Of a DNA stretch of 36,585 bases, positions 23,120 through 30,360 are shown piece after piece. The position numbers and the translations under genes are program-made. How positions within the stretch are numbered: position 1 is the first letter of the stretch; the number at the start of each line of letters is the position of its first letter. The DNA comes from an uncultured Bacteroidales bacterium (GTDB lineage Bacteria > Bacteroidota > Bacteroidia > Bacteroidales > Paludibacteraceae): NCBI GenBank assembly GCA_946626605.1, contig CAMOUL010000019.1, forward strand, positions 1 through 36,585. The letters run 5' to 3'. Under the pieces are notes generated by a model, which saw only the letters and a program-made list of their open reading frames with translations, searched no databases and had not been told where the DNA came from.

Positions 23120-23376
23120 TTGTACTTCTCTGCTAGATATTTATAACGGATATCATCCAAATCCTCATCGGGTATATCCCATGAGTGTCCGGAAAGAAGG
23201 TTGGCTACCCGTGGTGATACTTCTATCGAGCGCTTTTGTGCTTTTTCTCCATCCTTGGAAATACTCCGCACAAAATTAGCGAGGAAATCATCAATCATTT
23301 GATTAATATTAAGTCCTCTTCTTTCTGCGAATACTTGTGCGTCGCCATACAATGTCGGATTTATTGCAACCTGCAT
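23101..23376 (-). CDS. Antitoxin of the PIN toxin, DUF6364-like
   Basis: 91 residues from ATG 23376. The N-terminal half (VAINPTLYGDAQVFAERRGLNINQMIDDFLANFV) has the strand-helix-helix form of ribbon-helix-helix antitoxins of the DUF6364 type. The acidic C-terminal half (HSWDIPDEDLDDIRYKYLAEKY) is likely to fold onto the toxin and block its active site. The start is fixed by AAGGAGGT eight bases upstream, the strongest Shine-Dalgarno in the window and unusual for this phylum. It presumably autoregulates the promoter at 23404-23434 with the toxin. Confidence 0.8.
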   Translation of the reverse strand: MQVAINPTLYGDAQVFAERRGLNINQMIDDFLANFVRSISKDGEKAQKRSIEVSPRVANLLSGHSWDIPDEDLDDIRYKYLAEKYKCNAFS

Positions 23377-23403
23377 AATTACCTCCTTTTTCGAAATTCG
23401 CTG

Positions 23404-23434
23404 CAAAGGTACAACAAAAAATCGACATACGCAA
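23404..23434 (-). promoter_or_regulatory. Promoter of the antitoxin/toxin pair
   Basis: Minus strand: TTG (23434-23432) in TTGCGTAT, 20 bases, TACCTTTG (23411-23404). It overlaps the hairpin at 23420-23448. Confidence 0.8.
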
Positions 23435-23455
23435 GAGGTATGCCGATTTTTTTGT
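23414..23455. terminator. Bidirectional hairpin terminator overlapping the promoter
   Basis: AATCGACATAC (23420-23430) pairs with GTATGCCGATT (23438-23448) with one G-U pair, flanked by T-runs on both strands. It ends the 2010-residue protein gene on the minus strand while its sequence also carries the -33 element of the antitoxin promoter. Confidence 0.75.
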
Positions 23456-23480
23456 GTTAATTTGTTAATTCCTTAACTCA

Positions 23481-26400
23481 TTACTCTACGCGTGCGCCGC
23501 GGGCGTCGAACATCTTGCCGTCCTTGACGATATAGAGAATGCCGTCGATCATCACTTTTTGTGCACTTCCCTTCAGGGAGGAGTCGGAGGTAGGCTCCTC
23601 CAATCCCGTCGGCGTATTCTGAATCGGCGAGATCTCCAGGACGAAGCGTCCGGTGTAGTCGCCCGCTTGGAGCGTGACGGTGTAGTCCAGCGCGCTGAGG
23701 CTCGTACGTGTGCCTGTCTCGTTATCCACGAGCACTACTCCTACGCCGTCCGTCCCCTCCGGGATGGAGAACGTGTATTCGCCTGCGCTCTTGATCGTCA
23801 CGCCTACCGGCACTACCGTCGTCTGAGTCGTCGAGAGCGGGAGACTGTTTCCGGCTACCTGAATGGCATCGGAGGTAATAGTGTAGATATTTCCGCCCGA
23901 TTTGTATTCCTTGCACAGATCCTGGTTGAACTCAAACGCAGCTGTGATGTTCTCATCATCCGAGAAGCGCACAAAGGTATGATCCACCTCTTCTTCGCCT
24001 CGTACGAGTTGGAGCTTGTAGGTAAGGTCGGTGGCTGCTGAATTCTGGCGTTTCGGAGCGCTAAGCAATGGCGTTACTACACTGGTCCATTCGATGGACT
24101 CGCCGCTGTATTGCACCATGTATCCGGTGAGAGGCTTGAAGGTGTATCCGCCGGCGGCGACAGGAGACAATACATTGGTAGTCTTGTTCCATTCGTAGAG
24201 GAACGGAAGGTTATCTGTTGTCCATTGCCCATCAGTATTAGTGCCATCGTGCGTATTCCATCCGGTTTTGGTGCTCGTTGCAAAACTCGGTGAGCCGATA
24301 CAATGCCAGTAACTGTCCTTGATATTTCGGTTATCGCGTGTAATAGTACATACGTAGTCGCTTTGATCCTTATACTTGACGCTTACATCCGTTTGCTTAA
24401 TATTTCCGACCGCTCCGTCGGACGGGAAATAGAGGGTAAGGTACGTCACATTATTGTTCCATTTTAGCGAACCGGAAGTAAACTCACCCAGATCCAGCGT
24501 GAGTATATATCCTTCATAAGGATTGAGTGTTTCGCTACGATCCATGAACTCCCAGTTAGGCTCGCTATCAATCCAGAAACCATTGGCGGCACGTTTCTTG
24601 CCGTTATAGCGCTGCATGATCCAATCTGCTCCATAGTTGCCTATGCTGCCGAATACATCGTTCAGCTTGACGCGGTAAGGGAAGGAAACCCAATAGAATT
24701 GCTTCTCATATACGCTTGCCACATTACCGGTCAGGAAATCCTTGTCTAATTGAATAGCTGTATATACGGTATCAACCTCGGTCAATTCGTCAGAGCTTCC
24801 GGCGAATGTGATCTGGCGAGCATCGTTCTGGTTTTGTTTCAGAATCATGACATCCGTATTGATAGCTGCGCTTGCGACAGTTCCTGTCTCTGGAACCAGC
24901 CATGCGGAGAGCAGACGATTGGTCTTGAAATCATAGATGATACGCAAATCGTGCTTGACCTCTGGATGCAAAGAATAATTACCGCCTAATATTTCTGCCG
25001 TAGAGGCATCGCTCCAAACCGCGTCAGTTCCTTTGAAATACTGGAGATGGTCATAACCATTGAAATGGTAGTTGGAGATCAGTTTTACTCTGGCTTTCTC
25101 GTTCGCCTTAATGTCCAGTTGGTAAATCCAGTTGTTTTTATCCTGCATCTTGATGGTATCATTCGTCAGCGCAGAGCCGTTTCCTTTGAAAATCTTCGGC
25201 TCGCTGCCACCCGCTGTGGCACCCTGAAGCCACAAGAAGGTATTTACCCCCTCTTCGGATGAACCGTTCAGATAGGCGCGCCCGATAGAGTTGGTGGCGC
25301 TGTTGTACATAAACCGTACGGACGCCTGATACGGCAGTTTGCCATACTCCGTCACATACGGACTATCATTCTCGAAAGTCTCGGTGATACATGCGCTGTA
25401 GTCGTTTGCAATGGTGAACTTGACATTTGTGTTGGTCGGCGTCCAATGGCAGTGATAATAGTCGTAGCCCGAATGGTCTCTTGCGTACTCGGAGAAGATC
25501 ATCCTGTTATCCGAGGCTCTCTTATAGGCTTCCCATCCTCCGTCGGCAACATCGGTACGGATATAGTAATTGCCGGTGTAAGGAATAGGAGTGCCTACTG
25601 TAATCTGATCGCAACTTCCGCCGGTGCTGGTAAGTGTCAGCGGGAAAGTATAAACGCCCGTTTTGTCATCCAGATCGAAGGCGCTTTTATCAAGCGTTGA
25701 AGAAGTACATGCATCTTCCCAAGTGATTTCTGGGTCAATCGATGAGCATTTCTGCAACTTGAGAGACCAATCTCCGGTAACGTAGAAACCAACGGTATCT
25801 TTACGCTCGGTTGCGCCTCCTGCGAGTTGGCGGATGACTTGTGAGGGGTGAGAGGTTACGCTGCCACCGTCTTTTACTTTCCCCTGATATACTATTCGAT
25901 AGTCACCTACTGCAAGCGGGTAGTCTGCTGTCAGATATAATTTGTCAGCACAGTTTAGCGTAAATGTATATTCTCCACCGGCTGTTGTTGTGATGTGACC
26001 CACAGTTGCTTGTCGGTCAACATAAGACCAACCGCTACAATTAGTGGAAATCATAGTACCGCTGTTTTTATAGTAGGTGTTATTGTAACCTTGCAACTCC
26101 ATACGATAAGTTGTATTGGCAGAAAGGGTTACTGTTGCAGTATATGTTCTTGATCCGGCTGCGGATAATGTAAAATCTCCATTTCCTGACGTAATATCTC
26201 CCGACCCATCGTATATTCTCAGATTTATACCTGCTTTAGTATCGTTATAGTTCATCCAATAACCACAGTAGTATCCGGTTTTGTTTTTATCTTTTTCACG
26301 GAAGTTCTCTGCAACGCACATATTGTTGCCTGAAGTTTTATTATAATCTCCGCGTGTAACGGCTGCCATTTCATAAAGATTGTAAATAGTATTCGGGAGA

Positions 26401-29400
26401 GATTTGCTGGTAAAGAGTACATACTGCTTAACTTGATCATGTCCGGAGAGACCAGAGTAATCCAAGTAAAAAATACGAGTATTCGGGATACGCGTCATCC
26501 TTACGCTATGAAGCGCATTGTCAACCCAGTTTTTAACAATCAAAGCACCATCTCCATCGTTCCATTCAAAGTTTGCGTTCAGGAACGTAACATACACATC
26601 GTTGCCCCATTCATTCTCAATGTTACTGGCGTCAAAATAGATCACTTCATCATTGGTGAACTCGGCAGTGATCGTGCCTCCGGCAGCTGTCGCGGTAAAT
26701 GTAGCTGTTGCAGAGGTAGTACTACTGCATGCTACACCACCTGTGACTGTCCATTGCTTGAAGCGGTAACTCGTTTCTGGCGTGGCGGTGATGGTGGTCG
26801 GCACATATTGTTTGAGTCGGATAGTGCCGGTCGCCTTGTCCAAAGAACCATGTCCATTAATGGACAAAGTCGTATTATAATCCGTCATGTCGTTCGGAGC
26901 AACTGTCAGAACAGGATTGCTGGTACTGGAGATGTCCAGTGCGAAGACATAGTCCGTTGTCAAAGAGCTGAACGTATTTCGACCATTATCATAGATACGC
27001 AAAGTCATCGGCTCGCCGATAAGGGCTGCATAATTTCCGATATAATCCGCACTTGGACCTCCAGTCCATTTGAACCATTGGTCGGTAGAAGCGCGGTAAA
27101 TCTTGAACTCCTGTGTACGGCTGGCGGTCAGTCCGGTGATAGTCGCATTGCCGCTTGTCCCTCCGTTCAGGTTTATCGGATGTGCAAATCCCCAGTCATT
27201 GGTGCTCTGGTTCCAATAGCCGCATACATACCAGTCTTCTGCTGATGCTGAACCCGAAACAGTGGCTGTGTTACGATTGTTTTCGCCCTGTCCGTCCGCT
27301 TTGTGATAGAAATGTCCGTCAGCGATAGTGAGGTCGGAGGTCTTGTTGGAGCCATTATCATTAAAGACTATCTTGTCCCAATTGGCATTAGCACTTTGGT
27401 CTTCGCCCGTACCGTTGTTATCCGTATAATATTTGTAGTAGTGATAGGTAGTTCCTTTAATTGTTTCAGTATTAGAGGATATATCCACACCATGCCAAGC
27501 GGCATTCCTGTTAGTCGGGTCTGCATCACCCACTTTACTGCTCGCTTGCCATGCATACGCATACACATTGCCCCAGCCACTAGGTTTGGCAAAATACACT
27601 TTCACAAAATCACGGTCTGTATAAACAGCACTCAAAGATACATCGGAGGTCGCAGTAAAATGTATCTCGCGTGAACTGGTAGTAGTTGCATCTTGCAGCG
27701 TATAAGTACCGGAAATCGTCCAGTGGTCGAATTTCTTGCCCGCTGCTGCGGCAGCGGCTGTTACAGTCGCTTTGGTGGCTATACCTACGCTGCTGTCTCC
27801 CGTTCCGCCGGTGATGGATACATCATGCATTACCTCTTGTGCATTAGCTGTAACGGTGACGGAGCCGTTCTTGACGGTTACGTTGGTGCTTGCGCTGTTG
27901 GCATTATCAAACTCTGCATTGGCAGCAGGGGCAGCAGTCCAGTTAAGGAACTCATAACCGGTCTCAAAAGCAGTTGCCGAAATAGCATATTTGCTGCCTA
28001 ATGTAACAGGATCCTGCGAACCGCTAACCGTATTCACATGTGTGCCTGCACTCACAGTCAGCGAGTTAGTCGCCGTAGAGCGGAAAGAAGCAGTTATTGT
28101 AGCATTAGAAGTGGGATAGAACGTATTGCTTGCGTTAGTGAGATCTGATGCAAATGAACCCGTACCGCTTGTGATAGTCCACGTATTAAACTCATAACCG
28201 TCGCTCGGAGTTACATTAACTGCTATACCCGTCACTTGTCCTACCGTTGCTGAAGGCGAAGAAGGTGTGCTAACCGTTCCGTTTCCTCCGCTTGCAAAAG
28301 TCACGGTGTAAGTCTTTTCCGAGAACCGTGCATAAACTGTTGTTGCGGCGGTAGGGTAGTAGGTATAGGTTGTAGAAGAACTCAATCGTGTTCCACCGTT
28401 CGCAGCATCATACCAACCATCGAACTGATAGCCATCAACGATTTCACTAACCGTAAGTGTGGTTGTTGCAGTACGCGCAGCTGTGAAATCGCGAGTATAA
28501 GTCGTGCCTCCAGCGCTCAAAGCAGTTGGGGACTCAGAAGATACTGCATTATAAGTGCCGGATACAAACTTATAAGATGACATGGTTATCTTAGCCGGTG
28601 TTGTACCTAAACTCATAACAGCCGGAGTGCCTCCATTAGTCGCTAATGCATACTTAACGGTTTGGGTGGAGTTCAGCAGTGTCTCATGTGAGTCATTATA
28701 ATGCATAGATGGTTCTTCACCGGCATCACCATTTGGAACACATAAATATGCATTGTTGGTGCCCGCATTCTCTAAACTCCAGTTCTTCCAACCAGTATAT
28801 TCATTTGCATTAGCAGAGACATCTGTCAATTCTTGGTCGTTGCCATTGGAACGGCTAGTTCCACCAACAATGCCCCAACCCATAGCATCGCTCCAAGTAT
28901 CACCATTTGTTCCATAATAGAGGTTTGTGTTAGTAATTGGGCTAAGAGTATAGTATTTTTGATGATGAGCGTGACCTGTGACTAATTTTATAGTAGACTC
29001 AGACCAATCTGTAGCATCGAAATAAACTCTTGCACCATTTGTCATTGTCTTTTGACCATAATAACTGCCTGCGTCGTAATTATAAACATAGTTATTATAG
29101 TAATTGTATTGTACAGAACCGGAATAACCTTTCTCCTCTATAAATGTAGAGCCATCATACATTTGGAATTTTAAGACATATAATCCATTACATGTCCAGT
29201 ATTCGTGAGAGTATAATTTCTTACCTTCAAATGTGATGCCAGCTTTTACCATTGTCTCTTGCTCCCATTCTTGCCACGAACTACAGCCTCCTTCATGGTA
29301 ACGAGACACATTTAACTTGAATGTGTAGTTATTGCTATTTGTCGCTGCAACAGCATTCCAGTGTTGCGAATCCTCTGCCCACATCTGTCCCACACCGAGG

Positions 29401-29513
29401 GTGAGGAAGGCAAAAATTAAAATTGGGATCCCGTAAATGGACCGTAATTGTGCCGTAATTGTACTTACTTTGAGCCGTAAATGAGCTGTTGCTCTAGAAA
29501 ATATATTTTTCAT
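23481..29513 (-). CDS. Giant secreted protein with bacterial repeat and starch-binding-like modules
   Basis: 2010 residues. The signal peptide is unusually long (46 residues, cleavage near QMWA), its n-region encoded by an 11-bp repeat. Residues ~340-600 hold Listeria-Bacteroides/Flg_new-type repeats (GYQFDGWYDAANGGTRL, GYEFNTWTITSGTG, GYEFLNWTA). Residues ~636-745 resemble a CBM26-type starch-binding module: VYFAKPSGWGNVYAYAW, aromatic YHYYKYY, then WDKIVFNDNG and KTSDLTIADGHFYHK. A similar but more diverged block follows (~985-1060). The C-terminal ~150 residues form a beta domain, and the end, AQKVMIDGILYIVKDGK, is a short Bacteroidales surface tail. It probably binds glucans at the cell surface. 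No catalytic motif is seen. The glucan phosphorylase lies 850 bases away. Confidence 0.75.
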   Translation of the reverse strand: MKNIFSRATAHLRLKVSTITAQLRSIYGIPILIFAFLTLGVGQMWAEDSQHWNAVAATNSNNYTFKLNVSRYHEGGCSSWQEWEQETMVKAGITFEGKKLYSHEYWTCNGLYVLKFQMYDGSTFIEEKGYSGSVQYNYYNNYVYNYDAGSYYGQKTMTNGARVYFDATDWSESTIKLVTGHAHHQKYYTLSPITNTNLYYGTNGDTWSDAMGWGIVGGTSRSNGNDQELTDVSANANEYTGWKNWSLENAGTNNAYLCVPNGDAGEEPSMHYNDSHETLLNSTQTVKYALATNGGTPAVMSLGTTPAKITMSSYKFVSGTYNAVSSESPTALSAGGTTYTRDFTAARTATTTLTVSEIVDGYQFDGWYDAANGGTRLSSSTTYTYYPTAATTVYARFSEKTYTVTFASGGNGTVSTPSSPSATVGQVTGIAVNVTPSDGYEFNTWTITSGTGSFASDLTNASNTFYPTSNATITASFRSTATNSLTVSAGTHVNTVSGSQDPVTLGSKYAISATAFETGYEFLNWTAAPAANAEFDNANSASTNVTVKNGSVTVTANAQEVMHDVSITGGTGDSSVGIATKATVTAAAAAAGKKFDHWTISGTYTLQDATTTSSREIHFTATSDVSLSAVYTDRDFVKVYFAKPSGWGNVYAYAWQASSKVGDADPTNRNAAWHGVDISSNTETIKGTTYHYYKYYTDNNGTGEDQSANANWDKIVFNDNGSNKTSDLTIADGHFYHKADGQGENNRNTATVSGSASAEDWYVCGYWNQSTNDWGFAHPINLNGGTSGNATITGLTASRTQEFKIYRASTDQWFKWTGGPSADYIGNYAALIGEPMTLRIYDNGRNTFSSLTTDYVFALDISSTSNPVLTVAPNDMTDYNTTLSINGHGSLDKATGTIRLKQYVPTTITATPETSYRFKQWTVTGGVACSSTTSATATFTATAAGGTITAEFTNDEVIYFDASNIENEWGNDVYVTFLNANFEWNDGDGALIVKNWVDNALHSVRMTRIPNTRIFYLDYSGLSGHDQVKQYVLFTSKSLPNTIYNLYEMAAVTRGDYNKTSGNNMCVAENFREKDKNKTGYYCGYWMNYNDTKAGINLRIYDGSGDITSGNGDFTLSAAGSRTYTATVTLSANTTYRMELQGYNNTYYKNSGTMISTNCSGWSYVDRQATVGHITTTAGGEYTFTLNCADKLYLTADYPLAVGDYRIVYQGKVKDGGSVTSHPSQVIRQLAGGATERKDTVGFYVTGDWSLKLQKCSSIDPEITWEDACTSSTLDKSAFDLDDKTGVYTFPLTLTSTGGSCDQITVGTPIPYTGNYYIRTDVADGGWEAYKRASDNRMIFSEYARDHSGYDYYHCHWTPTNTNVKFTIANDYSACITETFENDSPYVTEYGKLPYQASVRFMYNSATNSIGRAYLNGSSEEGVNTFLWLQGATAGGSEPKIFKGNGSALTNDTIKMQDKNNWIYQLDIKANEKARVKLISNYHFNGYDHLQYFKGTDAVWSDASTAEILGGNYSLHPEVKHDLRIIYDFKTNRLLSAWLVPETGTVASAAINTDVMILKQNQNDARQITFAGSSDELTEVDTVYTAIQLDKDFLTGNVASVYEKQFYWVSFPYRVKLNDVFGSIGNYGADWIMQRYNGKKRAANGFWIDSEPNWEFMDRSETLNPYEGYILTLDLGEFTSGSLKWNNNVTYLTLYFPSDGAVGNIKQTDVSVKYKDQSDYVCTITRDNRNIKDSYWHCIGSPSFATSTKTGWNTHDGTNTDGQWTTDNLPFLYEWNKTTNVLSPVAAGGYTFKPLTGYMVQYSGESIEWTSVVTPLLSAPKRQNSAATDLTYKLQLVRGEEEVDHTFVRFSDDENITAAFEFNQDLCKEYKSGGNIYTITSDAIQVAGNSLPLSTTQTTVVPVGVTIKSAGEYTFSIPEGTDGVGVVLVDNETGTRTSLSALDYTVTLQAGDYTGRFVLEISPIQNTPTGLEEPTSDSSLKGSAQKVMIDGILYIVKDGKMFDARGARVE
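29385..29490 (-). repeat. Signal-peptide region, functional copy of a 106-bp repeat
   Basis: Codes for AHLRLKVSTITAQLRSIYG plus the hydrophobic core FAFLTLGVGQ. On the plus strand its first part is an 11-bp array (CCCGTAAATGG, ACCGTAATTGT, GCCGTAATTGT, ACTTACTTTGA, GCCGTAAATGA). About 90% identical to 29662-29769. Confidence 0.85.
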
Positions 29514-29661
29514 AGGTAAATTGTTTTTTCGTTTTTAATCCATACATCAGTCCCATTCCGAGTTTTACCACTCACGGTCTGGAAGTGTTCTGTTTAGTTC
29601 TTTCTCGGGACATGGTCCCGTGATGGTCCTGTTCTAATTCGTAGGTTCCCCCGTCCCGGAC

Positions 29662-29769
29662 CTGTCCGACACCGAGGGTGAGGAAGGCAAAAATTAAAAT
29701 AGTGTACCCGTAAATGGACCGTAATTGTACCGTAATTGTACTTACATTGAGCCGTAAATGAGCTGTTGT
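29662..29769 (-). pseudogene. Decayed second copy of the signal-peptide region
   Basis: About 107 bases repeat the N-terminal coding region of the 2010-residue gene 277 bases upstream, same strand, with roughly nine differences by eye. Translated in the matching frame it gives TAHLRLNVSTITVQLRSIYG, then a hydrophobic core and VGQVRDGGT, and runs about 35 codons further before a stop. It has no start codon: a TAA lies six codons before the repeat. It looks like the 5' end of a related surface-protein gene left by recombination. No gene body follows. The intervening 29514-29661 holds no promoter I can recognise. Confidence 0.75.
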
Positions 29770-29780
29770 TTTTTTTAATT

Positions 29781-29800
29781 AGGTAGACCTAGGTTGTCCT
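29781..29800. repeat. 10-bp tandem repeat, two units
   Basis: AGGTAGACCT and AGGTTGTCCT, the same unit as at 30321-30360. The stop codon TAG of the adjacent membrane-anchored protein gene (29791-29789) lies in it. Confidence 0.8.
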
Positions 29801-30172
29801 ATGATTTTTCCTCTTCCTAATGGCTACTACTCCCGCGAAAGCGAGGACGAAAATCGCCAGTACCCATGGTTCGCCGATGGGCGATTCGTCACTTTGCCCG
29901 TATTCGGTACCATAATTGAAGTTTCCCTCTCTCTTTATCCCTCCTCTGTGTCTTGGGCCTGAATTCCCTTCAACTCCACTTTGCTCAGAGGGCGCGGAGG
30001 CATCAAACGGAGCGTAAACCGTTCCGTTATAACCCGTGGTAGGCATCACTTGTGCACTCTGCATCGGCTGGGACTCCGGCTGAGCCGTTTGGTACAATGG
30101 TTCCGCCTGACTATAGGCAAAGCCTATCGACAAAAAAATAAACGTAAAGATATACGAAATCTTGTTTTTCAT
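29789..30172 (-). CDS. Small exported protein with C-terminal membrane anchor
   Basis: 127 residues from ATG 30172 (a second ATG lies two codons upstream). Signal peptide MKNKISYIFTFIFLSIGFAYSQ; a low-complexity middle rich in P, Q, S and G (residues ~22-95); then SPIGEPWVLAIFVLAFAGVVAIRKRKN: a small glycine-containing motif, one membrane helix, and a basic end. This three-part tail resembles sortase/exosortase-type sorting signals and a widespread Bacteroidetes GD/GE-W tail, but I cannot assign an enzyme. It has its own promoter. The gene downstream is only the signal-peptide remnant, so it may once have been paired with a surface protein. Confidence 0.65.
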   Translation of the reverse strand: MKNKISYIFTFIFLSIGFAYSQAEPLYQTAQPESQPMQSAQVMPTTGYNGTVYAPFDASAPSEQSGVEGNSGPRHRGGIKREGNFNYGTEYGQSDESPIGEPWVLAIFVLAFAGVVAIRKRKNHRTT

Positions 30173-30195
30173 ATTCATTAATGCATAATTTGGCG

Positions 30196-30227
30196 CAAAA
30201 TTACTCTTTTTTATTGGAACCTGCAAA
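30196..30227 (-). promoter_or_regulatory. Promoter of the anchored exported protein
   Basis: Minus strand: TTTG (30227-30224), 20 bases, TAATTTTG (30203-30196). Confidence 0.75.
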
Positions 30228-30280
30228 TTTTTACACAAAAAATACACATTTTTTTTACATTTTTGTTGAAAATAGCTCAA

Positions 30281-30314
30281 AAAAGAGAGATTTCCGCGCG
30301 GAAATCTCTCTTTT
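30281..30314. terminator. Bidirectional terminator after glucan phosphorylase
   Basis: Perfect palindrome with arms AAAAGAGAGATTTCCGC and GCGGAAATCTCTCTTTT. On the minus strand it is followed by further T, ending the phosphorylase transcript. Confidence 0.85.
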
Positions 30315-30320
30315 GGGGGA

Positions 30321-30360
30321 AGGTAGCCCTAGGTAATCCTAGGTAGTCCTAGGTAATCTT
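30321..30360. repeat. 10-bp tandem array supplying the phosphorylase stop
   Basis: Units AGGTAGCCCT, AGGTAATCCT, AGGTAGTCCT, AGGTAATCTT. The stop codon TAA of the phosphorylase gene (30361-30359) falls at the array edge. Confidence 0.9.

Larger units (their letters stand above)
23393..23466. repeat. Direct repeat flanking the PIN toxin/antitoxin genes, right copy
   Basis: Right copy of the repeat at 22571-22641. It contains the antitoxin promoter and the terminator hairpin of the 2010-residue protein gene. Confidence 0.85.

Noticed and set aside
24111..27674. Plus-strand frames of 60-270 codons opposite the 2010-residue protein gene
   Set aside because: They are antisense shadows of a long, well-supported coding sequence and lack start signals or family patterns.
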